From assembly GCF_040869045.1 (NCBI RefSeq), contig NC_090321.1, positions 89,634,603 through 89,698,602 on the forward strand: 64,000 nt of DNA, given 5' to 3'. Both the position numbers and the translations under genes were made by a program. Shown piece after piece: positions 42,504 to 52,250 of the stretch. Every line of letters begins with the position of its first letter. Within the stretch, counting starts at the first letter, position 1. Source of the DNA: Eurosta solidaginis. Taxonomy: Eukaryota > Arthropoda > Insecta > Diptera > Tephritidae. The notes beneath the pieces are model-generated. The model had not been told where the DNA came from. It did no database searches and saw nothing but the letters and a program-made list of their open reading frames with translations.

Positions 42504-43910
42504 TTAATCACGTAACTTTTCAACAATTTGTTTGTATGCGTTCTCTTCTTTTTCATATTCCTCATGCAATTGCTCCATACGTTGACTTGGTGTAGGTAAA
42601 CGCGCTCTCATCCATTCCGTATCCACTTTAGCTTTTTCCATTTTCTTAATATCATTTATATGTTTATAATAAATTGCGTTTAACCGACGCTTTACATCCA
42701 AACGATAAGCATGATAATCGTCATTATCATAAATGTGTGTATAATATAGTCGAAGTAATCCATAAACCAGGCGACACTGACGTGGATTTAGCTGGAAAGA
42801 GATGAGCATCAGTTCAACAGGTGGTTTTTAATAGTTATTAGTTAAATTAGTTTACCTTGTACGTTTCGCGCGCCTCATGAACCATTTCTTTGTTAAATCC
42901 TTTTCTGATGACATCACTTCCAAAACTTTTTAGGCCCATACACAGACGAGCATCAATATAGTTGCGTAAACGCTGAAAATCACCCGATGGATCTTCCACT
43001 GCCATATCAATGACATTAGTGATTGGTAAGTAATGTTTATAGACAGTTTCAATGAATTTTGTGCCAAATTGACTAATGCGCGGTCGTATGTGTTGAGGAT
43101 ATGCGTAGTACTCATTTACAGTGGTGTAGCCAGTGGTTGCAGACTGATAATCACCATTATCATTTTTATACTTTTCATAGCTGTAGGAATATAAAAATTG
43201 ATATAAGTTACTTATTGAAAGTAGCATATTTAGTCAACATACCATACAAAGAAGCTCCATTGCGGATCATCAACATCAATATAGGATGCTGCATCAACGA
43301 AACATAATTTAAATGTCTACAAACGACTGAAGAATTTTAAGAATGATATAGTTCGAAGAAGTGCTCTTGTCCGTCTTCATCAGTAACACTGTGTTCGGTT
43401 ATTTTTTCACCAAATGGTTGAAACTTATCTGCTTTATCTAGTCTTTTCAAAAACTCATCCATATTAACAAAAAAACAGCCATCAGGTAATTTTTCCGCTA
43501 TCGGTCGCACAACTACATTAGCCTTTATATCTCCGCCTGATAGTTCATCAACTCGACTGTTATATTCAATGCCAATATAAATATGTAGAGGACCAGCAGT
43601 GTATAAAATACGCACACATATACCTTTATATCCGAATATGCTTTCAGATTCACCAAATATGTGATGTGCCATCATGGTATGAAATACAAGGGTGTCATCT
43701 TCCAAATCTTGTTTGCGGCGTACTTGAATATGCGAAACATATAACTTTCGTGCTGTTTATGTTAAATATTTTGTGTAATGCGGATGACTTACTTAATTTA
43801 AATTCCACAGCTTGGACTGCATCCAGTACGAGGTCCACATATTCGTGTATACCTTTTAATTCGTTTGTAGGAGTCTCGCAAACCCTTCCACCGCTTTTTG
43901 CATTGTTCCT
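42504..43910 (-). pseudogene. Hat1: HAT1-like histone acetyltransferase (type B catalytic subunit), probably a pseudogene
   Basis: Exons 43793-43910, 43243-43722, 42856-43180 and 42504-42791 have GT-AG introns of 62-70 nt with consistent phases. The joined frame reads EYVDLVLDAVQAVEFKL|IRRKQDLEDD, then HHIFGESESIFGYKGI, ADKFQPFGEKITE, SYIDVDDPQWSFFVC|YEKY, VEDPSGDFQRLRNYIDARLC, KGFNKEMVHEA and RLDVKRRL, in HAT1 order over its whole length. HAT1 acetylates newly made histone H4 before chromatin assembly. Lesions: TAA at 43337-43339 with a small deletion and phase change, a TAG where RLQTF is expected (about 43322), and an in-frame loss of about 12 residues after RPRISQ, which removes the acetyl-CoA (QxxGxG/A) loop. 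The catalytic-region Glu-Asp (VEDPS) remains. Introns are kept, so it is not a processed copy. Confidence 0.85.
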
Positions 43911-44103
43911 CTACATTTTAAATTGAAATTTACACCACATGAAGAAATAAATCTCTAATATGTATACTAACCTTCACTTTGCATAGCAGAGGAGACCTGC
44001 CTCCATGCAATTCCCTTTTCTTTATGTTTTTATAGTCCTCCAAGCCCAGATTATATATAATGGGCATTTTCCGCACCTCTTCAATTAATTCATCCATATC
44101 CAT
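43851..44103 (-). pseudogene. MADF-domain coding exons joined to the HAT1-like gene
   Basis: Exon 1 (43972-44103) starts MDMDELIEEVRKMPIIYNL, LEDYKN. Shifting one phase, the same exon continues KEKGIAWRQVSSAMQSE, and exon 2 (from 43910, after a 61-nt intron, codon split G|AG) reads EEQCKKRWKGLRDSYKRIK. Together this is a MADF domain, the Myb/SANT-like DNA-binding module of Adf-1-type proteins. Exon 2 then enters HAT1 (GIHEYVDLVL). The unshifted phase of exon 1 splices in phase (44 codons) directly to the HAT1 frame, misreading the MADF part in between. Hence either two compensating 1-nt indels broke an ancestral MADF-HAT1 fusion, or two overlapping genes share an exon. Confidence 0.65.
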
Positions 44104-44185
44104 ATTTAATTTGTTGAAATTGTAGCAATCTATGTATGTATGTAATTAAAGTTTATGAAGAAACAATTTTTTCATATTTTTTCAG
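44104..44185. promoter_or_regulatory. Probable 5' untranslated/promoter side of the MADF-HAT1-like gene
   Basis: AT-rich sequence upstream of the ATG at 44101-44103. No core promoter motif was identified. Confidence 0.3.
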
Positions 44186-44710
44186 GTAATTGTTTGCTTT
44201 AGGGTACAACTGTAAAACTCGTCCCAAAATATCGGGAGAAGTGTCAAAAGACGCATTTTGGACCCAGGATCACGAATCCGAAAGCGGAAATGAAAAATTT
44301 TATTTCTGTGAAAAGATATTGCCAAAAAACCGAAAAATGGCTCCGTAGCACTCCGAAACCGGGGGTGGGATCCATAGTATTTTTGCGCAGAACGCCTTTC
44401 TGCATTGGCGGCCTTCGGCCACGCTTATAAAAAATTACCCTGGGTGGGTCCAACACCGGTTTGGAGACCAAAACTATATCCGCGCAAAACACTTTTACCC
44501 ACAGTTTTTCTTGTGGGTACAACAAAATCATCAAAATCACAACAACCACATGAAAATTTCCGGTTTTGTTTGCAAATGTCTCCGAAAAGAAATAAAAGGT
44601 CTGATTTCCACTTTCGGATTCGTGGTCCAGGGAACAAGACGCGTCTTCTGACACCTCTCCCGATATTTTTGGACGAGTTTTAGTAGTTGTACCCTAAAGT
44701 AAGCAATTAC
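44186..44710. mobile_element. 525-bp terminal-inverted-repeat element
   Basis: The left arm (44186-44256) contains TTTAGGGTACAACT, AAAACTCGTCC and ATATCGGGAGA, then GTGTCAAAAGACGC. The right arm (44641-44710) is its inverted copy with a few mismatches. The interior holds no transposase; an open minus-strand frame of 136 codons has no recognisable motif. It is a non-autonomous DNA transposon of unassigned family. Confidence 0.8.
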
Positions 44711-44916
44711 TTTTTTTCAGTCGAAGATTTTTCTTACCAATAATTTAAACTGTTTCTATATCGCTTAATATAATGTCAAATAAATTATTATTATTATAAA
44801 ACCGTGAGATTATAATTAATTTTATTATTTTACCAATTTTACCCAAGAAAAACTTTCAATAAACACGCGCGAAATTACTTGTCAGAAAAGTTAAGAAGAA
44901 GCATTTCAGATTTATA
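44711..44916. other. AT-rich spacer
   Basis: No feature recognised. Confidence 0.4.
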
Positions 44917-45129
44917 GCTGAATTCAGTAAGCCGTCTCTAGTCACTATTAGAGACTATTTGGGGTGAAAATCACTTTTGAGACAATTTGCCATTCTGTAA
45001 GCTGTCTCGCGTCTCCAGCCTCACAAAAGCAATCACTAATTTGTGAGCTGGTTCGGGGCAGATCACAAACGTGAAAATTTCAGAAAAAGTATGAAAATTA
45101 TTTGCGAAAAACGCTTTAAATATATTCTT

Positions 45130-45303
45130 TTTATTCTTCAAATTAAAATAAGCATAGAAAAAAATAAAAAACAGAAAATACTTAAAAAAACAGAAATACT
45201 TAATTAAAGAACTCTAGCGGCGCCGCTGAGATTCGAACCTACACACTTTCGGATTTTCTATAAATGTTGTGAACGGTGTCTTAGCGAGCTGAGCCACAAC
45301 ACT
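45130..45303 (-). mobile_element. tRNA-derived SINE in the first unit
   Basis: The minus strand reads GTTGTGGCTCAGCTCGCTAAG (A-box-like TGGCTCAGCTCG) and, 50 nt on, GTGTAGGTTCGAATCTCAGCG (B box GGTTCGAATCT), the spacing expected of a tRNA-type pol III promoter, followed by an AT-rich tail. It is too degraded in the stems to be a working tRNA gene. Confidence 0.6.
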
Positions 45304-45682
45304 ACTCAACATTGCGTTGACAAAATGCGATGCTATATTATTTGTTCAATGTATGAGTAAATTGTCATTTTGGTGAATTTCGTTGATATGGTGAATTGTT
45401 TCTGTGACTTTCGTTTACTGAATACCGAAATCATCTCAAGTCACAAAAATTGTCTCTAAAAGAAAATTTCAAATTTACAGCTGAATTCAGTAAGCCGTCT
45501 CTAGTCACTATTAGAGACTAATTGGGGTGAAAATCACTTTTGAGACAATTTGCCATTCTGTAAGCTGTCTCGTGTCTCCAGCCTCACAAAAGCAATCACT
45601 AATTTGTGAGCTGGGCCGGGGCAGATCACAAACGTGAAAATTTCAGAAAAAGTATGACAATTATTTCCGAAAAACGATTTAA

Positions 45683-45852
45683 ATATATTTTTTTTATTCC
45701 TAAAATTAAAATAAGCATAGACAAAATTAAAAAACAGAAAATACTTAAAAAAAAATCGAACTATATGTGGCGCCGCTGAGATTCGAACCTACACACTTTG
45801 AAATTTTCTATAAAAATTATCATCGGCGTCTTGGCAAGCTCAGCCACAATAC
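45683..45852 (-). mobile_element. tRNA-derived SINE in the second unit
   Basis: Same segment as 45130-45303, copied with its host unit: TGTGGCTGAGCTTGCCAAG as A box and GTAGGTTCGAATCTCAGC as B box. Confidence 0.6.
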
Positions 45853-46024
45853 CACCCGACACCACGTTGACAAAATGCAATGCTATATTATTTGTTCAAT
45901 GTATGAGTACATTGTCATTTTGGTGAATTTCGTCGATATGGTGAATTGTTTTTGTGACTTTCGTTTACTGAATACCGAAATCATCTCAAGTCACAAAAAT
46001 TGTCTCTAAAGGAAAATCTCAAAT

Positions 46025-46104
46025 TTAGAGACTTGAGATTAGACTGAATTACAGAATTCAGCCGTTAGAGACTTGAGATGAGACTGAATTACAGAATTCA
46101 GCCG
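46025..46104. repeat. 40-bp direct repeat, two copies
   Basis: TTAGAGACTTGAGATTAGAC...CAGAATTCAGCCG occurs at 46025-46064 and 46065-46104 with one visible difference. It forms the right end of the element described at 44917. Confidence 0.85.
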
Positions 46105-46659
46105 TTAATCTGGCGACAGCGGCATTCGTGGTTGATTGGCGTGTTGCCATGTTGTCGTTAAAAAAACCATCGCCATAAGAACATGAGTAAAAATAATATG
46201 ACAGATGTGGCGGCTGCACCGCCGTCGTCAATGTGGCAAGCCCTAATGACCTTGATGTTGCTAGCTTAGTTCGTTGCGTTGCCATGGTTACGGTGTTGCT
46301 GTGGAGTGTTGTGGCAACTTGTTGCGCTAGTGATCTTTCAGAGATTTGTTTGTGTCCCGTGTTGTGTTGGCTATGTTGCTGATCGTGTTCTTATGTAGAG
46401 TTTTATTTGTGTTGCGTTGTCTGTGTTACTGATCCTGTGTTGTGGGGCGGTGGTTTTGTATGGGCCAAATTAATGGTTTATATGTGGTCCTCACAATGGC
46501 GGAATGACACTAGTCGGGGTGTTGCCGTCGTGGAGTCCAACACATCTAGGAAAGTGGCACCGTCCAAGGCAGGAGCTGCATTGAGCGGATTTCGCAAACA
46601 TATATATTCTGTGCTGGCAAACGGTGCAAAAGGAGGTAGGGACTAAGAGTCCGTTTCGC
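46105..46659. other. Spacer rich in TGTTG motifs
   Basis: Repeated GTTGCNATG/GTGTTG-type words suggest degraded LINE 5' sequence or a simple repeat. No gene could be supported. Confidence 0.35.
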
Positions 46660-47225
46660 TGGCCTACACGATTACTGTCGGAAAAGAGAGGGGAAGAAGA
46701 CGGGGCAGGGGCTTATGCTCGGCATTGCTCCCGACTCTACTACGGAGGTTGTAGGTATGGGTGGGAGCGGCCGAATGAGTTTGTGGTGCCGTGGGGCGCG
46801 AGCAGCAGTGGGTACTAGTTGTGGTTTGCTGAGCAGCAGGGCTGCTGGAAGGTATTGGGGGCGCAAAGGCGTAGCCTACGGGACGTCCTTGGGCGTGAAC
46901 CAGCAAGGATCCACAAAAGAATTATAAAAGTTACGTGGACGTCGGGTTTTGGGATCTAGCCCAGAACAACATGTCCGATGCAACCATCTCTTGCACGAGA
47001 CACACTGACGAGAGTATGACCGTCCTAAACATATAATTTTCGGCAGACGCAGCAAACCCATTTCTCAGGACCGGAGTAGGAGCAGGAGAATATGGAGCAG
47101 TCCAGCTGCAAGGAGCTGTTGGGACGATGACAATTTGTGGAAGGGACGTACCAAATTAAATGGGGTTACACTGAAATGACAGTCCTTGGTCGGAAAAAAT
47201 CCCGAGTCGCCCCGGAACATTGAAC
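46660..47225 (-). pseudogene. Jockey-like LINE ORF1 fragment with Cys/His finger
   Basis: The minus strand reads GRSYSRQCVSCKRWLHRTCC and SGLDPKT, a CxxC...WxHxxC finger used by jockey-type ORF1 proteins, then a Pro/Ser/Thr-rich stretch (APPIPSSSPAAQQTTTS, THTYNLRSRVGS) in another frame. The finger frame and the tail frame are separated by a frameshift near 46890. It probably represents the 5' end of a jockey-like copy, separate from the ORF2 fragments. Confidence 0.6.
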
Positions 47226-47299
47226 CGACTGCCTACTTAAGCCTACTTACATAAAAAGCAACTCTTTATTTTTGTTTATAAAAATCCACAGTCTGGACT

Positions 47300-47490
47300 T
47301 GCATGTTGTAACATTTTTCAGAAATCAGTCAATATTTCAGACACGAATCTGTGAAATGCTTAGAGTAGCTAGATGCCGGTTGGAGATATCTAAACAAAGA
47401 ATAGAATATGCTAGACCTAATCAATTGAATAAATTACCCAATAATATTAAAACTGTGGAGCGTATATCCAATTTTAAAATGAATTAAAGC
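47300..47490 (+). pseudogene. C-terminal tip of a non-LTR reverse transcriptase
   Basis: Reads ARCRLEISKQRIEYARPNQL, NKLPNNIKTVERISNFK, the conserved last residues of many insect LINE ORF2 proteins (RIxYxRPxxxNxLP), then a stop at 47485-47487. Confidence 0.6.
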
Positions 47491-47785
47491 TCAATCTTCA
47501 AGAGAATGTCGAATCGTTTCTTATGTAAATGTCATGTAAAATGCTAAGTAATCGTTATTGATTTGAAATTTGTATCTTTTAATTTTATGTATATTTTAAT
47601 CTCTATATAAATTTTTTACTTTTACATACATATGTATGTATATGTATGATGATTATCCAACCTAACATTTGTACATGCCAGTTATCGTCTTTCAATCCAA
47701 TACGGCGTGGAGGCACCTAACTATGTACTTGCTTAGATGTTGTTGTTTATTGAGTTTACAACTAATTATCTTTGTTAATAAACTT
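47491..47785. other. AT-rich spacer
   Basis: Probably LINE 3' untranslated sequence followed by unassigned DNA. Confidence 0.35.
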
Positions 47786-48318
47786 GATATATCTTTATAT
47801 ATAAAAATCACGTGTCACAGTGTTTGTCCGCGATGGACTCCTAAACTACTGAACCGATTTTGAATTTGTTTCGCACCCCGTGTGTAGTTTGATCTAACTT
47901 GAAATATGGGATAGTTTACAGTCACAATATTATTTTATTTCAAATGTTTTTATATGTTTATACGTAATAATAAAATGTTACGTATACGCACCGGCACTCA
48001 TATTTTCAGGTGGTGCGGATATACATACTTCCGTGTAATTGGTTGGTGTTTAATTAAACAACGTGCTTATCAAAAAAAAATATTATAGCGAATGATATCA
48101 AGTATAGCACTTCACCAGACCTGGCGAGAGAGGGGGGATGGGGGATTACCCCCGGACCCGGGGTTTCTGAGGGGGCCCGCGATTTAGAAGTACTAAGACA
48201 TTTTTTTTAATTCAGGAGAGTCTTTGGTTGTTCCATGTGCAATTTTTAAGGCGAATTTCAAAAGCAACGAATATCTGCATTTCGTTTTAATATTATAGTG
48301 AAGTGTGAAAAATAAAAA
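47786..48318 (+). repeat. Degraded Helitron-like or related interspersed repeat
   Basis: TATATCTTTATATATAAAAATCACGTGTCAC resembles the 5' TC-TATATA start of the Helitrons in this window, followed by GCGATGGACTCCTAAACTACTGAACCGATT, a phrase common to insect repeats. No 3' hairpin plus CTAG end could be located before the next element. Confidence 0.4.
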
Positions 48319-48680
48319 TCTATATATATAAAAGGAAAGACTAAAATGTGTGTTAGTTGGTCGCCGGTGTTTGAAGAGATGCGTCGGTCAATTTTGTTCA
48401 AACGTGGGCCCGGGTAGCCCTAGAATGTGTTTATATAATATGGATATCAAATGAAAGCTGTTGATGACTGCTTGAGCACAGAGTAATATATTATACCGCT
48501 TGGTGACTACGGTCTCAAAATATAGGCCAAAACGTGGACCCGGATACCCCTAGAATGTGTGGGTAGGTTAGGTTAGGTTGCAAGGGATGAGCTGGACACT
48601 ATGGTAACAGCTCACTACTTAGGTCTCCAATTGGCCCATTGTAATACCCTATACGGTCTCAAAGAGGACCCCTACCCTGC

Positions 48681-49181
48681 CTAAAGCGGGTCTAACCACC
48701 TCGTGGAAATTACAAATTTTGCTAGAGCCTTTACTTCATAGCTAGAAACCTCAGCGAGGTCATGTAGAAAAGGTTTACCAAGGATGGCCAACCTGCGCCT
48801 ACTAAGCGCTGGACAATGACAGAGAAGGTGCTGGACACTCTCTTCCTCTTCTGTACATCTGCATCTGCGACAATAGTCGAAGGTCGTTACCCCCATTCTA
48901 GCACCATGCGTGCCTATTAAGCAATGCCCTGTTAGAACCCTTATCAGGGACGATAGAACTGATTTGTTTAAAATCATAACCGCTTCTGTGCACCCCTTGT
49001 CATATGAGGGCCAGGTTTGCCTGGATGTCTCACACGATGATATGGCTGACCATAGTCCATTTGCAATTCTTATAATGCTTGTGTTCACACGAAGCCTGAA
49101 AGCGGCCGTGGGTATACCTACCGAATCATTTCCCGGAAGGATATGGTCTGGCCAGCTCGTCTGCTCTGCAATTGCCTTCAA
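48681..49181 (-). pseudogene. LOA-like ORF2 C-terminal domain
   Basis: 166 residues that overlap the RNase H frame by a shift. It ends with FDYCRRCRCTEEEESVQHLL, CHCPALSRRR, a CxxC...H...C cluster typical of LINE C-termini, then a stop near 48681. Confidence 0.8.
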
Positions 49182-49632
49182 TATCCCTGTGCCCAGGTAC
49201 CCATATAAGGCTGATACTGAAGTGCTGAGCCATCTCGTTAAAAGATCTAAGAGATCTGCGGCATTCAGTGACCGACTTTGCGTAGTCGACGAATGAGTCC
49301 AGGGCCTTTAATGCGGTCTGGCTGTCTGAGAAAATAAACACACGTTTACCATCCTTAGGCATAGACCCGAGATGGTTCACAGCCCTGTGTATTGCCAGCA
49401 TTTCCGCTTGGTAAACACTACAGTGATCTGGTAGGCGAAAAGAGACCTCTAGACCCAGATCCGGCGAAAAGAGGCCTGCTCCCATCTTCCCGCCAAACTT
49501 AGAACCATCCGTGAATATGTTGATGGCGCCCGGTACTGTATGTTGTCTGGTATTCCAGGCCTGTCGCGATGGTATATATATACTACAGTTTTTAACGAAG
49601 ACGTTCTTTGGCGTGCAGTAGTCAGTGCGCAC
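49126..49632 (-). pseudogene. LOA-like RNase H domain
   Basis: Contains INIFTDGSKFGGKMGAG, YQAEMLAIHRAV, VFIFSDSQTALKAL and WVPGHRDIEGNCRADELA. The four acidic residues of the RNase H active site are all present. An RNase H after the RT is a feature of the I/LOA/R1-related LINE groups. Confidence 0.88.
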
Positions 49633-49689
49633 CGGTATTGGGACTGGGGCATTCGTGCCCAGGATTGTTGCGTGTCCACTAGATCTATT

Positions 49690-50490
49690 TTACCAGAGAC
49701 CTGTTTTCCTTATGCGTAAAGCGGCGATGACCGCTATTTCCTTCGCCACCAGGTCAAGAGGTGGAAGGTATAGCATTGTGTTGAGTGCTTCAGATGGAGT
49801 GGAGCCGAGAGCCCCGGTGATGCAGAGCTCCGAACTCCGTTGCACCTTTTGAAGCGTTTTAAGATAGGTAGTTTTAGCTAGTGCAGGCCACCAGACCAAG
49901 GCACCATAAAGAAGAATCGGGCGCACAATGGCTGTATAAATCCAGTAGGTCACCTTAGGGGAGAATCCCGAGAAGGTGCCAATTGCCCTCTTGCAGGTGA
50001 ACAGCGCTGCTGCTGCCTTCTTGCATGGCTCCACTATATGGTCACTCCATAATAGCTTCCTATCCAGAATGACTCCCAAATACTTGAATTGATCGCTAAA
50101 CTCTAAAAACGTACCCCCAATTCTTGGCGGTGTTAGATTTGGTACTTTGTACCTCCTCGTGAAGAGGACCGGGTTGACTTCCAAACCTGTGGCTGTGGCC
50201 CAGTGCGAGATTTTGGATAGTGCCCCTTCCATTAGGTTGCAAAGAGTTTGCGGAAATCCCCCCCCCCCCCCCCCCCCCCCCATGGTGACGCAGATGTCAT
50301 CTGCATACGCGATCACGTGGTGACCTTCTGATTGCATGAGGCGTAGTAGTTGGTTGACGGTAACCACCCAAAGTAGCGGAGAGAGAACACCTCCCTGCGG
50401 AGTGCCTCTGCCGACCGGTCTGCGGATCACGCATCCACCTAGCTTAGTTTTAAACTGCCTACGCGTAAGCAGATTGTATATAAACTCCAC
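49690..50490 (-). pseudogene. LOA-like reverse transcriptase, palm and thumb
   Basis: 266 residues with GRGTPQGGVLSPLLW, HVIAYADDICVTM (catalytic Asp pair), and after the thumb YLGVILDRKLLWSDH, RPILLYGALVWWPAL. A 24-nt C run on the plus strand (50258-50281) inserts eight Gly right after the catalytic motif. A few residues before VLFTRRYK are missing compared with the paralogous fragment at 57365. Confidence 0.88.
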
Positions 50491-51061
50491 CAGGCACGCG
50501 TCCGCCCCAGATCGGTCAGCGCCGAGGTGATGGCCTCCTGGAGAACGTTGTTGAAGGCACCCGCTTTATCTAGAAATGCCACCAATGTGTATTCCTTGAG
50601 GTCTAGTGACATTTCGTTAACGGATACCTGCCCTTAGTATAGGCATGCTGAGCTTGCGAAAAAAGCGACGGCTCAATCCTCCTCCTGATGTAGTCCTCTA
50701 GGAGTCTTTCCAGTGCTTTAAGCAGAAAAGAAGATAAGCTTATAGGCCTCTAATCATTTGGTTTAGAGTGGGAGGGTTTCCCTGCCTTGGGGATAAAGAC
50801 CACGTTGACTTCCCTACACGATACTGGTACGTAATTGAGCCTAAGACAATCTATAAACACCTCTTTAATCCAGGGCCTTATAAATTCGGCAGTATACTGT
50901 AGCTGAGCCGGAAAAATTCCATCAGGTCCGGCGATTTATAGGGCTTGAAGGTCTGTAAAGCCCAATCTATCCTTTTCAACCACCTCCGTACGAGACGCAA
51001 GGTTTACCAAGGCTTCAACGTTAGCCTTATAAACCTTAAGGCTTATATTCTTGAATCCGTA
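50491..51061 (-). pseudogene. LOA-like ORF1 end fused to RT N-terminus
   Basis: The minus strand continues ORF1 (YGFKNISLKVYKANVEALV, 50936-51061) and then, past a stop, PDGIFPAQLQYTAEFIRPWI, CREVNVVFIPKAGKPSHSKP and RPISLSSFLLKALERLL. The apurinic endonuclease expected between ORF1 and RT is absent. Stops at about 50747 and in the following 200 bp break the finger region. Confidence 0.7.
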
Positions 51062-52250
51062 GCTTACCATGAAATCCTGCCTTTTCAACGCTTCGACGCT
51101 TGCGCTGTTGAGCAGCAGGACTATCTGCATCGTGGCCCGTTCAGTCTTGGGTAGGTAGACCCGGGTTGTACTTCTGGAGCAGCTCCAGGATATCAGCGGG
51201 GTCCTTTGGCGTTACTGGAACCCAGGCTCTCGCCCTTGGTCGTGAGGGGATATCACACGCATCCACAACATTGAGGCGCGCGCCCGGATATACCTCCCCT
51301 ATCAGCGATACGGCGGCTTTGTAAAGTTTCGCCGACCTGGCGTCGTCACATGCAATTAGTTTAATATTTCCCTGGAACCACCCCGCGTAGGTATAAGAAG
51401 GCGGCGGACCAGGGTTGTCTTTTTTGACCTTAACGGCCACAGTAGCGAGCGCTGCCTTAATTCACTTCCACTGCTGTTTCGGGATCCTGCCATCTTCGCT
51501 GCTCTCGTCCATAACACCAATGATCCTTGGCTATTTCGGCGAAAGGCCGCGTCCAGCCTCCCTGCGTCTTGGCCCTTTTCGGTACCGTAGGGTTGGATTC
51601 ATCCATAGACCGCTGGCGCTTCGAGGCTTCATCACTCTCGACCCAGTCCAGCCTGAACTTCGCAACATCTGTTTCGCCCAAGCAAGGTCCCGCTGCACCT
51701 TCGCCCAGTCCTCCGCGGAAACTTTCCCCTCCCTTATCGGCGAGGAGGCATTCCTTCGCAGGATCCGGGCAGCCCAGCGCTTGTCCTGGTGACTGGGCTT
51801 TTTAACTCCCTTGACCCTAGTGCCGGCCACCCCACACCCCTGGAGCCCCCAGCAGCCAAACCGCAAGACGCTTGACGCCGAGTGGCAGCCGTGCTGGTGG
51901 CTACGAGATGGGCGGCAGCTGCCCCAAAGGCCTCCCGGTCGGTGGCCCCTCCCCGAGAGGTACCGGCCTTTGGAATACCCGGGCTGGATTTTCCCTCAGC
52001 CCTTTCCTGCCTAGATTGGCCCTTGGCTCTATAGCCGACCCCCCATCTCCCTGAGGACACCAGCAGTCGACCCACCAGACGCTTGTCGCTGGGTGAAGGG
52101 CCTGCTGGTGGGGGCCAAGAGAGGGGCGGTAGTAGCACTGATGGCCTCCCGGTCAGTACCCCCTCCATGAGAGGGACTGGCCCTCGGACTACTCGAAACG
52201 GATAATCTCTCTGCCCTTTTCTGTCTGTCTGCCGCTGCAGCAGCGAACTT
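51062..52250 (-). pseudogene. LOA-like ORF1 (DUF4780-type domain)
   Basis: Frames in order: SAEDWAKVQRDLAWAKQML (51531-51866), DWVESDEASKRQRSMDESNP (51457-51681), then SYTYAGWFQGNIKLIACDDA, YPGARLNVVDACDIPSRPR and ILELLQKYNPGLPTQD (51141-51440), and QIVLLLNSASVEAL after a TGA at 51141-51143. The last part matches the WFQG...IKLI...P domain known as DUF4780 in insect LINE ORF1 proteins (from memory). An Ala/Gly/Pro-rich stretch at 51734-52168 lies further 5'. At least three frameshifts break it. Confidence 0.7.

Larger units (their letters stand above)
44917..46042. repeat. 563-bp tandem duplication of a MITE-like element carrying a SINE
   Basis: Units at 44917-45479 and 45480-46042 both begin GCTGAATTCAGTAAGCCGTC and contain TTTGAGACAATTTGCCATTC, CACAAACGTGAAAATTTCAG and a tRNA-like segment. 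The element's far end carries ACAGAATTCAGC (46050-46061), an inverted match to its start. The second unit has diverged by several percent. Confidence 0.85.

Noticed and set aside
44244..44654. 136-codon minus-strand frame
   Set aside because: It lies inside a terminal-inverted-repeat element and spans part of its arm, with no recognisable domain.
45217..45303. Possible tRNA gene
   Set aside because: A- and B-box-like motifs are present but the acceptor and anticodon stems do not form and the segment is duplicated with a MITE, so I call it a SINE.
51415..52054. Plus-strand frames opposite the LOA-like ORF1 (repeated at 58490-59129)
   Set aside because: They mirror the GC-rich ORF1; the minus strand carries the recognisable domain.
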